DNA of 64,000 bases, from assembly GCA_963169105.1 (NCBI GenBank), contig OY720637.1, positions 32,483,925 to 32,547,924 of the forward strand. The letters run 5' to 3'. Positions within the stretch are counted from its first letter, which is position 1; every line of letters starts with the position of its first letter. Below, piece by piece: positions 45,977-58,301 of the stretch. Position numbers and translations under genes: made by a program. A model generated the notes under the pieces. It was not told the DNA's origin. It worked only from the letters and a program-made list of their open reading frames with translations, and ran no database searches. The stretch is from Ceriagrion tenellum (Eukaryota > Arthropoda > Insecta > Odonata > Coenagrionidae).

Positions 45977-46475
45977 ATCTACATCTTGTAACAATATATC
46001 ACCCTGCCGCTTGGGCGTGTGGTGGGGGGAATGTTAGGTCAGAAGCCGTGTAAGGGTGTAAAAAAGGTTTTGGGAGGTAAACATGTGAAGTATACCTATT
46101 ACGGGAGTGTTTTGACTGGAGGACAATTTTTACAATGGGCATTTATTGTGCATGGATGGAACAAATTTTTGTACCGATCTGTTCGGCAATGTATTTCCCT
46201 TGTTACATCGCTTCTTTGACCTTAGAGATGTGGAGTAGCATCCAAATGATATTCTCTGTGTCGCTCTGAAACACACTTGTCCTGAATTTCTAGCCTCTGA
46301 GTCTATAACGGCTCTTAGCCTAATCACTCTTAATTCTGTTTAATAATAAACGTTCGCCCACAGCAGTATTAACTAGTCGAGCCGCACTTTTTTATTTTAA
46401 TTATTTTTTTGGGTTTAATCTTTCTCTCCAGGGTCCAACATGGTTGCGGCGTATTCGAGGTATGGCCTAACCTTT
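45977..46475 (-). mobile_element. LINE family A, RT C-terminus and 3' end
   Basis: It starts at the tail (plus strand atctacatcttg), passes the cttgggcgtgtggtggggg block and the tacatcgcttctttgacc block, and reaches the region encoding HFEYAA at about 46450 (plus strand gcggcgtattcgaggtatggcc). Frames are heavily interrupted. It is a long but decayed copy. Confidence 0.8.
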
Positions 46476-46637
46476 AACTTCAAAGCAATAGATATATAAA
46501 TGGCGTAATGGTAAATGTGCCCATAAACTCTACCATAGCTACAAAACTCGAGTTTAAACTTATTATCAATCATAAATCTACACCTACATTGCCATACCTA
46601 AGTTGGGAGCATTGGAAACTTGGCTGGCTACACGCTG

Positions 46638-47008
46638 AGCTTCATCATCATTGGTCGTTCAATCCTAAGATTAGTTGACTGCAGCCCTCCACACTTTTCT
46701 ATCTAATACTAGTTCCCTTACCTCCTGGTATCTCTTCCTATGTACTTTCTTCTTTATTTTGTCCATGAACTTATGCCTGGGTTTTCCTATGGAGACTTTT
46801 CCCACTTTACCTTCTATTATGTTTTTCACAAACGCATTGTGTCTCAGAATATTTCCGATCCATCCGGTTCTTTTATCTCTATGGTATTCCATATGGTCTT
46901 CATCTCTTATACTCTTTTGTACACTTCATCATTTTTTATTTTGTCCATCCATTTCATCTTCAGCATCCTCCTTCAGTACCATGTTCCGAAGGCTTCTAGT
47001 CTGAGCTT
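46638..47008 (-). mobile_element. LINE family E, RT C-terminal tail and 3' end
   Basis: The minus strand 46671-46892 has an open frame with the segments KRTGWIGNILRHNAFVKNII, EGKVGKVSIGKPRHKFMDKI and YQEVRELVLDRKVWRAAVN. Upstream, a broken frame holds LEAFGTWY and RRMLKMKW. The shared 3' terminus gattgaacgaccaatgatgatgaagc is at 46638. It is the cleanest view of the last 70 residues of this LINE. Confidence 0.88.
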
Positions 47009-48469
47009 ATATTACCCGAAAAATATATCAGTCGAGTTTCAGTACGGCACGGAAGATATTATTTCGACCCCGCGCTTTATCTCTAGGGAACTTAGTGGCT
47101 CAAAATGGGATAAATACACTTCCGAAATAATAGTTACAAGACGTACAAGAGTTTACGAGAGTTTAAGCTATCCCTATCCTTTGTCACTTACATGACCAAA
47201 TTACCGAATTACATGCATAGGAGTCAAAATTCCTTTACTTTCATTTATAACCTGGATTTATATTCAGTTTAAATTTACAAGTCAATTTTCTTTCTACTTG
47301 CATTAAAAAAGGGGCAAAAATTCCTCTTTTTCACTTACTATTAGTGATTATAGTGAAAATGTCCAGGCACTGCCATAATCACTTCATTAAAACCCTGCAC
47401 ACCTCTGTTCCCTTACCCCTCCTTTTTCCAATTCCCTATTCCTCCTTAGCTGCCACAACTTTGGGCACATAAGCCTCCGCGATGGCTCACCGCGTAGTAT
47501 GTAGACGCAGGCTCAGGATTGAAATTAAAGAAATTTTTCCTCTCATCTCACGATTCCCAATACAATTCGGGTAGCAATTTTGGAGGAAGACCGACAAGAT
47601 AAACATCCGGCCGTATGCCAAGTGGTCAGCCAACTCTCAGATGCCATCAAACATCGGCCGTTTTGAATTTTGCTCACAAACTACTTCAGTCGTGGGGGAG
47701 GTTAAAGCGGGGAAGGGCGAGTCAGATGACTCGATAAACCTTAGAAGCGGACGGGATGAAGATCAATGTAATCGCTTTCTACGCCGGGGTGAAATTTTTT
47801 TTCGAGATAAAACTAAAATATTTATGAAAACACTTCATGATGAGACCCTTCCTTTTCGTTGGGAGCGTCAAATCGCAGTCGTCACGGCACGAAATTACGG
47901 AAGCCCCTAGCGTAGAAATAACGCCGCATCACGCCGTAAAATCGGTGGTGGCCAGTGCTTCCGGGCAAATAAGATCAGCAAACGGAATCCCCTTTGTAGG
48001 CCCGAGGGGAGAACGGGAACAAACGCCTCAGTCGATGAATTGACTTCCAGCCCAATCGCCTCGGAGCGCAAACAGAACCCTGCGCGGTGGTCACGAAAAT
48101 CTTCGTGGACGCTTCCTGTTTCCACTGGGAGATATTTCGCAGGACGCTTTATTTCCCCTTCGACAGGAACATGATTGGGAAATTTACCAGTGATACAAAC
48201 ACATTCTAGTCCCGCAAGCAAGCCAGAGGAAGAAAAAGTCTGATTCCACCAATGCCTCGCATTAAATTAAGATTTTGCATAAGTGAATTGCCTAAAAAAG
48301 GGGTCACCATCCTATACAGCACGTATTATTAGACTGATGTTTCTAGTATCTATGTAATAATTTAATGCAAAAATACTCCAAATGATCACATTCTGATGAA
48401 ATAGAAACATTTATATCTAGCATATGAATTAATGCATTAAGACCTACGGAAATGGCACAGCACATTGAA
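47009..48469. other. Mostly unassigned DNA
   Basis: 47400-47510 looks like a decayed LINE A 3' end (plus strand, ending gtagtatgtagacgc). 47600-48230 is GC-richer with short open frames of no known type. Confidence 0.4.
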
Positions 48470-48850
48470 CGAACAATCTGAGGAGGTGGCTCAGGAGAAT
48501 CTATGGGTAAATAAGGAAGGGATATGGAGAATTCGTTTGAACCGTGAAATATATGAACTGTACAAAGAACCTAAAATTTCCATACACATTAAGCTTATGA
48601 GGCTCCGATGGGCTGGGAATGTCCAGCGGATGCCAGAGACAAGGGTGGCAAAAAAAGTCTTCTTGGAGAGTACGGTCGGAAAGAGACCAGTGAGTAAACC
48701 AAGGGCAAGATGGGAAGATAATATAAGCAAGGATGCAAGAGACCTATTAAGTATCAGGAACTGGAGAGAACAGTTTAGAGACTGAGACTGATGGAGACGG
48801 AAAATTGACGAGGCCAAGGCTCAACTAGGGCTGTAGCGCCATTGGAGAGA
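48470..48850 (+). mobile_element. LINE family D (RTE-like), C-terminal end
   Basis: The plus strand has an open frame to 48785 containing GIWRIRLNREIYELYKEPKI, then LMRLRWAGNVQRMPETRVAK, KVFLES..GKRPVSKPRARW and NWREQFRD. This W-RIR-N-E-YELYKEP...RLRWAGH..RM...GR..GRPR.RW..D......W pattern is a very common C-terminal signature of RTE-like LINEs in arthropods. The 3' end reads ggctgtagcgccattggagag. It is a single, rather well preserved copy, 5'-truncated at the LRRIYG block. Confidence 0.85.
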
Positions 48851-48884
48851 GAGAGATTGAACGAACAAACTAAGCATAATTGCT

Positions 48885-48970
48885 AGTACGGTGAAACTTG
48901 TATTAAGCGACCACCAACAGTTTCGCTGAAAAATAGCCGTCAAGTGAGGTGGTCGTTCGATAGGGTTTAA
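48885..48970 (+). repeat. Partial copy of a small TIR element
   Basis: The segment acggtgaaacttgtattaagcgaccaccaacagtttcgctgaaaa matches the left part of the element at 49134-49239 in the same orientation. Its own right end is not clear. Confidence 0.55.
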
Positions 48971-49133
48971 GCTTCCAGGAGTACATATTCTGCAAATGAA
49001 CGGGTGATTTGAGAAAAATGGAAAAACTCTTAAAGCGACGGTTTTGTTGAAGCCTATACGGATGGCGTTTATTACCTCATACCTAATTAAGTTGCTTCTG
49101 GGAATTTTAAATGCATATAATTTTATGTGTATA

Positions 49134-49239
49134 TGCAGTGAAACCAGAATAAAGTGACCAACAACAGCTCCGCTAAAATATGGTCTTTGAGAGGGGTGGT
49201 CGCTTGATAGGAGTGGTGTTTGAGAGGGGTCACACTGCA
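49134..49239. mobile_element. Small MITE with TGCAGTG termini
   Basis: It starts TGCAGTGAAACC and ends GGTCACACTGCA, which are reverse complements at 10 of 12 positions. The interior holds the subterminal repeats agtgacca and tggtcgctt, and gagaggggt twice. It is 106 bp and non-coding. I cannot assign a superfamily or a target duplication. Confidence 0.6.
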
Positions 49240-49744
49240 CTATTAAATGCGTTACGTAACAAATCCCTTGTTGATAAGCTGTAAAGCTGTATGTTGAGGG
49301 CTGCGAGGGGTGTTACAAAAGTAAATATTTAATATTCAAATTAGAGGACACCTTTAAATATTTTTCACAAAAAATACTTAAAAAACTATATTAGGGCAAT
49401 TAATTTCTGAAATCTTGGTAGGTAATTTATGACAAGTGTAGAAACTGACTCTTAGGTATTTTTTCATTGACTTTAACTAGATTCCACACAGGGTTGAATC
49501 AGTGTTTGACAGAAGAAGCCATCTTTTAAAACCCCTCAATAATAATTAAACCAATTAAAATCCACTCACCAGTAATGATCGATTTAAACTACCCCAATTT
49601 TTGCTCAATCTTATAAAAGGTGAGCTACCAGCTAACGAAATGCGAGATAAGTGCACTAGTATGTGGCTTTTGATGATGGTGCAATGAGAAAAAATGTAAA
49701 TAAAATATTGGTAATTGGTTTTTTATAAGTGAAGCGTTGTGCTG
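49240..49744. other. Unassigned AT-rich DNA
   Basis: No feature recognised. Confidence 0.4.
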
Positions 49745-49985
49745 TGCTGAATCCAAGATGAGAATGGAAGAGGATGGGCGGTCGTTAAGGAAGACGAAAG
49801 AAGAAGTTCTTGGTTTGGTGGATGAGGAGTGGAAGCTGCAAGGGGAGATTAGATGGAGGTAAAGGGTCGTGGAGTGGAGATAAATACCATGAGAGAGTGG
49901 GTGCTGGATAAGGGGATGAGATGAAGAAAGAGCTAAAGTATGAAGGACGGAGTGACGAGATGGAGGACATATGCCATGCTGGAGA
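49745..49985 (+). mobile_element. Diverged LINE family C-like fragment
   Basis: The plus strand gives KMRMEEDGRSLRKTKEEVLG, then LVDEEWKLQGEIRWR, parallel to RRMEK..W..RKTNEEVLEM and VGEERKLLNEIRDR of LINE C. The rest is a frameshifted G/A-rich stretch. It is decayed. Confidence 0.55.
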
Positions 49986-50779
49986 TTGAATTCATGCAAC
50001 AAGATACGGAATGATATAAGACCAAAATTTTTTGTTTTACAGTGATTTATTAGATTAAGCACAACCGGATTCGGCCCTTGTATTGTCATCGGGAGTACAG
50101 ACCAATAATTCCAGTAATGTAGAAACCTGTTGTGTTCAATCTATTAAATCAGCGAAAAACACAAAGTTGTGTTTTCATTTCAACAATGAAAATATTCTAC
50201 GGAGTGAGATCTTCATCATGCAATTTTAAGATACGGTATTATGAGGTTAAATTTTGAGAAGCGCGAGCTCTTTTCCCTATGAACCTAGCATAAATGTAGG
50301 TCATCACCAAATCACCAATACTAATAAAACAGTTATCGTTACTCTTCCACAATAACGGCAAAAAAAAATATTTCTAATTTTCGGCTGCCTGAAATCTTAA
50401 ACTAAATACGAATTGCTTTGGTGATGGTATTGAAGTACCAATCTGATGCCAGTGGATGGCTCTATGCTTACAAGGCCATGGCGGTAATTTATCTCTGGGA
50501 TGAACTTCTTGTCTTTACAGTTCTTTTCTTAAGGGCCTCTTACACCGGAGCTGCACTTAGACTAGACTTGCAAAGGATCACCTCATCAGGGGAAGAAGAA
50601 ACACGTCCAGGGCGATACATTATGGGCGTATTACTGCGCTCAGCCGGTTGAAGACGGATGGGCGAGGCCGAGAAAACACTGGCAGTAAATGGGAAGAACT
50701 CCGAACAAGGTTTATGAACAGACGGAACAGATGACTGAGTACGAAGAAGGCGCGAGAGATATGCATCGAGAGGAAAATG
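49986..50779. other. Unassigned DNA
   Basis: A 77-residue open frame at 50418-50651 has no known motif. Confidence 0.4.
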
Positions 50780-51020
50780 AACAGCTTGATGAGAATGCAT
50801 CGGTTCGGTGGAAGAGGGCTTGCTTCCCATCTCGAGGGGCCCGAGTTTGATTTCCGACGGTGAGGGATATTTGTCAGGGAAATTTCCATTCCTACTTTTG
50901 TGCCATGAAGAGACATCTTAAGAAAATTACTTAGTCCGTCAAATGGGATATTAAACCGAGGTCTTCTGATTTCTCTTGTCAAGAGAAGGCATAATGCCTA
51001 CGACAGTTTCCGCTCCACAC
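50780..51020 (+). mobile_element. SINE with tRNA-like head, family 3, second copy
   Basis: The head gttcggtggaagagggcttgc, then cccgagtttgatttcc, shows an A-box to B-box arrangement. The body contains atgggatattaaaccgaggtc and ctcttgtcaagagaaggcataatgc, matching in order the body of the copy at 9420-9685. Confidence 0.65.
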
Positions 51021-51861
51021 TTCCTCCAATGCCACCTGTCGCTTATGAGGCAAATGGTTTTAGTTGACGGTACCTCCATCAATGACTGACCAGTCTTTAG
51101 GAGTAAATCGATTTGCATAGACTATTTCCTTTTAAATATACTTTAACATTTCCCGCTAACTTATCTTCGGAGGTAGGACTTAGTTTACTTGAAGAGCATT
51201 ATGGTTGGTATTGGGTTCGAGACTAGGGATATGTGTGGGATTACGGTGTAATTATAAAATACGGCGAACATTGATAATGAGATTCATAGTGTACATAAAT
51301 GACTCCATTATTATGAGGCTGAGGTTGAGGCTCAGTATTGTGAAACCAAGGTTGAGGTAAATGTATGCCTTGTTCTATCTTACTCCAACGAGTTAATTTC
51401 TTCGCATATTTGAAACGAGATAATTACATTTTTGGTGAAGTTCATTTCCTACTGTTTAGATCAATTATTTACATTTAATATTTTTTAAAATATAAAAGCA
51501 AAAAGAAAGAGCAGATACTTGTTGATACTCCGGTATACTAGTTGAGTACATCGCATATGCCCACATTATCTTAAGCATGATAATGAAGTCGGCCCATCAT
51601 TTCATCACTCAATGCTCACATTCTTTCAATTGGTGCTTTGCTTATCGTATTCAATTAACATGGATTGGTGTTTTAGGTTGCATTTCCTCCCCATACCAGA
51701 CAGATACCCAATCAGGGCCAAATATGTCCCGTGAGCTTTTAAAGGGATAAAATCCTAACATGTATTGTGACCAAAATTTGTAAGTTTTGCTTTAGGGAAA
51801 TTCATTATAAAATTTAAGAAAACTCCATATTTTCACACGATTGTCACAAATTCATTTGCTC
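51021..51861. other. Unassigned DNA
   Basis: Includes a short gaggctgaggttgaggctc direct-repeat patch near 51315-51340. Nothing else is recognised. Confidence 0.4.
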
Positions 51862-51895
51862 GACCGCGGCTTAAACGCAAATGCGTCTTCTTCAG
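51862..51895 (-). ncRNA. Hammerhead-like motif, degenerate
   Basis: On the minus strand it reads CTGAAGA (51895-51889), A, GACGC, ATTT, GCGTT (stem II with one G-T pair), TAAGC in place of GAAAC, CGCG, GTC. GTC is the classic hammerhead cleavage triplet. The damaged GAAA makes this copy almost certainly inactive. Confidence 0.4.
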
Positions 51896-53689
51896 ATAGC
51901 TACACCAATTTGGTTGAGAAGAGGGAGGGAGAGGGGTAGAGATGTAGACGTAGTGATTTAGGGAAGAGATAGGTGGTATTCTCAAGGTAATTGGGGAGTT
52001 TGGACGGGCAATGAAGTTTCATGATAACAGCTACGTCATATCGTTAATGTTGTCAAAGGTAAGTAGACTGCGGATTTAAAGCGTTAAAATTTGAAGTAAT
52101 ATTAGCATGAACTATCCTAAAAGGGCCCATTTTCAAACGAAACGAACACCTACTTTTGAATGAATAAACTTAGGTGAGAAACGTATTTTTCCCCAAAGAT
52201 TACATTCCACGCATGGACATATACGATAAAGGAACATGAGCAAGATATATTTTACATTATTCTGAATTCAAATCCCAGAAATAGTCTTCAAGAATCAGAT
52301 GTTAGGTTTTTTTCTTGCCAGACGCATAGCCAGAAGTCTCTATCCTGAGTACTCTCATAGGTAAAATACGTCCAATAACAAGACCGTCCGTTGATAACTT
52401 TGTATGCCAATCGGTGAAAAAGGATATAGATGCTAACAACAATGGAAAAAATACCTCAGAGTCGAAAAAATGAAATAATTCCAAGAAAAAGTGTTATTAG
52501 CTTGGTTCTGTATGAATATTCAAAAGGAAATTTTAAAAACCATGAACCTAACTTTTGTAAAATTGGTGATTATTATCTTATCACGAAAAATTCCGCAGCG
52601 ATAAAAGCAATGCGGAAGAGAGCAACCTCTTACTCCCCGGAATTAGGCTGATTTTACTAACCGACAACGAATTTCATCGCTGTTAAAATCTAAACAATTC
52701 AAACTAGAGCGGGAAGAGAAAGAAAGTCAATGGTCCTGCACTCTGAACTCAAATAAATCGCTTTATTATTAAAATATCCCATTAAGTAAAACAAATTTAT
52801 CACGAGAGTGAAATAACATCAATGAATTAATTCACAAATACATCATATGAATCTCGAATTTCTAAGAAAACGATTTTCCCAAAGAAATAGAATTTAATTA
52901 TCATGAGCTAATATCAAGAGTTATTATAATTACTCAAAAAGGGCATGCTCTCACATTGGAATGAACTGAAACATAGCGTCCGACATTAACTTACAAAGAA
53001 CCTCTAGAAAAGAAAGAAAGATAAGCATCAAGCGCCATGGACAGTAAAAAAAAATCAAGGGAAGTTCTTCTTTAATGACTGCGGCTCTTTTCTCATGGCA
53101 TGGTGAAAAGGCGAGCGCCATATCTGAAGTGAAAGTTTGAGAAACCAGCTCAGAACAATTAAAGTTACGTGACTTGAGGCCATAAACGATATAAGATGTA
53201 AGTTACGAGCCATTAAACTTTTCACAGGAATTAAAGTTAACCCTATAATAGAGCCATAAATGACTCCGTGAACAGAGCCAGCATTGAGTTATGAAAACTT
53301 GGGACATTGAAATCATCATGATCTTTCCCATACGACTATATCCTCTAAAAATCGCACGAATTCAAACAAACGAACTTTGTCCTTTTGGAGTAGAACTCGA
53401 TACTGGAAAATGGATGCGAAGTGAAAAAAATCCAAATAATTCAATACGATACCTACTCGTGGAGGTTACATCATCAAAGGATCCTTTGTCATGAATTTAC
53501 CTGCAATAAGAGAAGAAAATAATACCATTAGCATTTCATTGTTTATAAAATTTTTATAAATCATGCATACGGAGCACAAATCAAAAAGTAGTTGAAATAG
53601 GAAAATCATAACTCCTACATTAAGAGTTCAGTAGACTCAAGTTATTATTTGAACATCTTAAGGGTTATTAGATGACTTTATGGCCGATT
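51896..53689. other. Unassigned AT-rich DNA
   Basis: Short open frames, for example 52430-52651, show no known domain. No repeat was recognised. Confidence 0.4.
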
Positions 53690-53965
53690 GCAAGAACATT
53701 TAGCTATGGAATCAATAGTCATGAGATCCATGAAGTTATACGTCTCATAAAAATATTCGGGTTGCAGGAACACATCTACCAGTTTCATAACTTATTTACC
53801 AATAGTCAATTGCTTCTAATATTCGATCCAATCTTCTACCGCCGGATAATAGGCTAAAATTTATGAAATTTTAGCCTATTCATAATTTCAAATGCACATA
53901 GTAATGATTAGTCAGAGTAGGCAAACTGGTCATTCGTTTCAAAACAACTCTATTTTCTTGTGATT
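53690..53965 (+). repeat. Dispersed repeat K, copy 1
   Basis: It shares aat.aatagt.atgagatccatgaagt, gggttgca.gaacacatc and catagtaatgattagtcag with 63750-63990. It is unclassified. Copy 1 contains a perfect 15-bp hairpin at 53847-53879 that copy 2 lacks. Confidence 0.75.
53847..53879. repeat. Perfect 15-bp hairpin with 3-base loop
   Basis: aataggctaaaattt, atg, aaattttagcctatt. It lies inside repeat K copy 1 and is absent from copy 2, so it arose locally. Confidence 0.8.
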
Positions 53966-55249
53966 TAGTCTCTAAGCTTTCCATTGCCCGTTCGTCATCT
54001 TACCTTCTAATGGAACTCATAACTCCATGCTATAAGTTATAACACCAATAAACTTGTCTAATGTTTCTGCAACACTTCTGGATCACATAAATTTATAGAA
54101 TACATACATATCGTTCCTGCAAATGGCCACTAGTCAAGTAAAAATAAGAAAATAATAACGAGCTGATGGACTACATTACTTTATTAACACTATGACTGCA
54201 GTAAGAGAATTATAATGTGATCTCAAAATGAAGAGGCGCATTTGGAGGAGTAGGGTTAGAAGAGGGAAATGGAATGATTCTGAATATAAAGAAATCAAAT
54301 GGCAGATGAGATTCATCAGGAAAAGAAATAATACCTTGAAGTGGAAAAAATAAGGAGGAAAGGACTCGAAAAAGTATTGACAGTCCTTCTCAGAAACAAG
54401 GAATTATAATCTAGAAAGAATTTTCCCAAGAGGAAAGGCGATAGAGGGTGACACCTGACTAGAGGACAAGATGTGAAGCGTAAAAAAGGAATTCACATTT
54501 TAAAACAGCCTTGGGAAATGCCTCTTAGCCACGTGTCCTAAACTTACCTTGAAGTAAAATATATGGTGGCTATTAATTAATCAGGAATTCTATAAACGAG
54601 GCCCTGGAACGGACCCCTTTTACTTATTTCAATTCTAAAAGCAAAAGAATTGGTAAAAGAATCTTTGCTTTTTCAAATTACTTGTTATATTGAATAATAA
54701 TATAAGTTGAATTTTCAACTATCGGGTGGCTAAAACAAGAATAAATTTGATTCTTGCGACCAATTTTGTTCTACACCTTGTATTTGCTATAAATAATTAC
54801 GTTATTATGGCAAAATTTATCAATTTTCCGCCAATTTCATCTTTATCATGTTTCCTTGGCAACCTAATGAATTCCTTTGAAAGGGATAATTGCCCGGCCC
54901 TTAGATGTGATATTTTTAATAAAATGATCGGTTTGAATTAATTTTAGTAAACTTTTCAGAATTAAATTGTTTCCCACATTCTTTCTGGGTGTTCATAACT
55001 GGTTTCAAATTATATCTGCATTTAAAATGGATAGTATAAGCAACTTTTAGCAATATTTCTACTTTAATCCAACCACATAACGTTCGTTCAAAGGCTTTCA
55101 CACTGTATCTGCATTTAGAGCGTCATTTTTTTTATGTTAACTGGAACACATCGGTATGTGTAAAGTATTGCTTTCGCAAAACCATGCACACCACATGGAG
55201 ATACCTGTACCGCACCGAATAAACCGTAATTAAACCGACCCAAATTCCA
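53966..55249. other. Unassigned AT-rich DNA
   Basis: 54230-54500 is purine-rich without an alignable frame. No feature recognised. Confidence 0.4.
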
Positions 55250-55560
55250 TACGAATGGTTAGGGTTTTATTGGGAATAAGTCGGAAGTGTTATAACATGG
55301 AATGGAAGTGTACGGATGAAATAACAAGTAGAATATCACAGGGAAAGGTGGACTTCAGTAAGGTCAACCAACTGCTTTCATCCAAAGTAATCAATGAAGG
55401 CCAAAGGAAAAGATTTGCAAAGTGTTTTATTTGGAGTGTTGCGCTTTGTGGAGCCGAAACATGGTCAGTCTGTCCAAAACATCGATCTGTCGTTTAATAT
55501 TCAATATCTTGGACGAATAAAAAATTTCTGGGGATCGACCAGAAGCTGAGTATTAAAAAA
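55250..55560 (+). mobile_element. LINE fragment of the C/E type
   Basis: The plus strand encodes DEITSRISQGKVDFSKVNQL, then LSSKVINEGQRKRFAKCFIW and SVALCGAETW, then a stop. The RI..GK..F.....L..SK.....RKRF.K..IWSVALYGAETW block lies between the RT palm and the basic tail in LINE C/E-type proteins. Downstream coding is lost. It is the only copy of this segment in the window, and the cleanest one. Confidence 0.8.
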
Positions 55561-57063
55561 TTAAAAGATGTTTCTCATCAAGGAATAAAATTGTAACAGA
55601 AAGTCAATAATGAAAACATCACACGCAGTGCAAATATTAGGTATCATGTGAAATTAAAACGTAAATTTTCTTCAAGACAAATCATTTTGACTTTTGCCAG
55701 CCCTCCAAGACAACAATGGGCTAAAATGGGAAATATTTATTCGAATACAACGGATATAAATTTTAAAACGAGGTATATCCCATGTAATTTTATTGCATAC
55801 TGCGTTAAAGTTTTGATAATGGTAAGTCACTGGGGAGTACAAAACAATATTCGAAATCGCTTCATGAATTAAACAGAAAATATAGGTTATCCAGATATAA
55901 ACGCGGAAAATAGGCGCAATTAAACTTTGTTTTACTCGTACATTGTATCACGTCAAAGCTCGATTATGTAGTTGCAAAACGCATTAATTCAAATAGTTTC
56001 CGTAGTACTGGTAGTATTCCTACAGTGTAATGCATGCATGTGAAAGTTGACCTTTTTACAAGTTTTTGCTTGCCCTTGCTAATGCATTATAAATCCTTAT
56101 TATAGTTTCCTTAGCTTTATTATAGTTCCTTCTAGTTCACGTTGGTTATAACTCTGCTCAAGCCATACGGTATCGATGTAGGTTGCAGGGTAACATGTGG
56201 ATGTAGATGGAAAAACAGGACTGCACGTCGGGAATGAATGGCACACTTAACCACTTAATGACGATTGGCATGGAATGCTTTCCGGCTTAATGATCGAAGA
56301 GGACAAATTTTAGAGAAGTGAGACGAGGGAAAGGCAATCTGAAGAAATTTGCCCGCTCTTATTCCTTCTGTCTTTTGGCGCGAATGCCTCCTCATCACGA
56401 CAATCGGACATCAGATCGGGATTTTGAACACGATGTGAGCAAGGCCAAGAGTTGAAGCCACGAGTGCCTAAGTCGCGGGTGGAGGACCGCGAGGATTGGT
56501 GGAAAAAGTTTTCTCGCGTCACAAAAGGCTTCAGTTGGAGTGATGAAACGTTTTTCCATTTAGGTGCCAAGCGAAAATCTAGTCTAGACGTTGCACACGG
56601 GGGCAAGTAGTTTCTATGGCAAGTCCGTGATTGATAGAAGAATGTCAGGTAAACGAAGAGGCGGAGTGAAGATAATAGCTTTCATGGGCGGGAAAATAAA
56701 GGTAGGGTACACAGAAATGAAGAATGAAACCTTAATCGTAGACATTCGTAAAAAAAAATCCAGAGAATTTTTTCTGACTTCTACTTTAGCCAACCCATAC
56801 CAGTTGATAACTCAATTCGCGTAAGATATTGCAAAGCAATGTCTAAAAACTTATCAACTATTTTGTCGAAAAATCAAAAACAAGTGAGCATTTTCCAAGT
56901 GAACATTCAAATGATAGTCTAGACTCGCCGATTAGTCAATAGAAAATGTATGAGATCGTATACTTTCAATATGGATTCAAACGCATGTAATCGTAAAGGG
57001 CTTATAATTAGACATCACTCGGCTCCACAGTATTCATACAGCGGAGCACTGAAGTAGTAGTTC
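55561..57063. other. Mostly unassigned DNA
   Basis: 56150-56210 ends ggttgcagggtaacatgtggatgtagatgg, a decayed LINE A 3' tail. 56330-56600 is GC-richer with a 98-residue minus-strand open frame of no known type. Confidence 0.4.
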
Positions 57064-57291
57064 ATACATTACCGAACAGATAGGCATAAAAACATGTTCT
57101 TTCCGCTCACACTAAGTGACTACTATAGAAACTTAGCTCCACTAAATATACTCCCATAATACATGTCACCATTTCACCCTTCAAAACCTTATCCCTTACA
57201 TCTTTACACGGTTGGTGTCCGTCCGTCACACAGCACATCCGTCTTCAGGAGTGTGCGACTAATGTCAGAATCCGATCCCACTCCACAGAGG
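57064..57291 (+). mobile_element. LINE family A, variant 3' end, copy 1
   Basis: The plus strand carries TDRHKNMFFPLTLSDYYRN as the last coding part. Then, instead of the usual cctaacaccccctgccacac block, it has gtccgtcacacagcacatcc and catccgtcttcaggagtgtg. It is an inverted, almost identical partner of 60070-60298 (four differences over about 228 bases). Confidence 0.88.
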
Positions 57292-57571
57292 TAGAGGCTA
57301 TGAGGTAGTTCGAAAATCGACATGTGGCCGACGAGTGCCACTAAATATTTTCTGCAAAACGCACTCGTGTCCACATAGAAAAACCCCACGACCATATCCA
57401 GGGACTAGAAGTTTCCCATTTTTTACGGATGAAGGAACATAAAAAATTCAAGCACGACCGAAATGAATTCACAATGACGCGTAGCATGTCCTCCTCCTTC
57501 CAAAAATGGAAACATTCCTCGGGAAGATATGGCTACACCATGCAATCCTCCTCAACAGTGTTTGGCAAGAA
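57292..57571. other. Unassigned DNA
   Basis: Spacer between two LINE A copies. Confidence 0.4.
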
Positions 57572-58100
57572 TATTCTACATCCACATAATACCCTGTGAG
57601 CTGCCGAATGGGCATGTGGCAAGGGGTGTTAGGCCACCAGCCGTATGAAGATGAAATGGTGACGTGTATTATGGGAGTGTATTTAGTGGAGCTCAGTTTT
57701 TATTGTGACCTTTATTGTGTAAGAAAAGAACGATTTTTTTATTTATCTGTTTGGCAATGTATCTCTCTTATTTTATTGCTTCTGTTAGACCTAGATATGC
57801 AGTGAGGAGTTATGATTATATTCACTGCGTCGCTCTGAAAAATATCAGTTCTGAATTTCTCGAGCAAACAAAGCCAAGCGTATAGCCTCCGGGTCTCTAG
57901 GGGCCTCCACCTTAATCCCTCGAAAAGTTAGGACACACTATATGTACCCTCATAGCAGTTTTTAACGAAGCGCGCTGCTTTCCTTAGTATCTTTTTAATT
58001 TTTTTGGTTAAATCTTTATGACCAGGGTCCCAGCAATCTCTCGCGGCGTATTCGAGGTGTGGCCTAACCAGAGCGAAGTGTCATCTCTCTTTGACATGTT
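57572..58100 (-). mobile_element. LINE family A, RT C-terminus and 3' end
   Basis: It starts at the tail (plus strand attctacatccacataatacc) and runs through the SFFPRT, ARL and WEPL coding blocks to the HFEYAARDCWDP-like block near 58040 (plus strand gggtcccagcaatctctcgcggcgtattcgaggtgtggcc). It is the longest ungapped standard copy in the window, with many stops. Confidence 0.85.
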
Positions 58101-58162
58101 CACCCGAGGACCTTCCTATTATAAGTTAAACAAAACCTAGTTTTGTTAGTGCTGTGCCACAT

Positions 58163-58301
58163 AAGCTACTAAACACACTCCTATAATACACGTCACCATT
58201 TCATCTCCCAAAAACTTACATCTTTACACGGCTGGTGACCTAACACCCCCCCCCCCCGCCACACGCCGCGGCTCGCAGGGTATTATGTAGATGTAGAATA
58301 T
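58163..58301 (+). mobile_element. LINE family A, short 3' end
   Basis: The plus strand carries the 3' UTR from ctactaaacacactcctataat to gcagggtattatgtagatgtag, including a 12-base C run (58246-58257) where other copies have ccccctg. It lies head to head with the previous copy. Confidence 0.85.

Noticed and set aside
57572..58301. Twin-primed (5'-inverted) LINE A
   Set aside because: Both head-to-head pieces have their own 3' end and tail, so they are two separate insertions.
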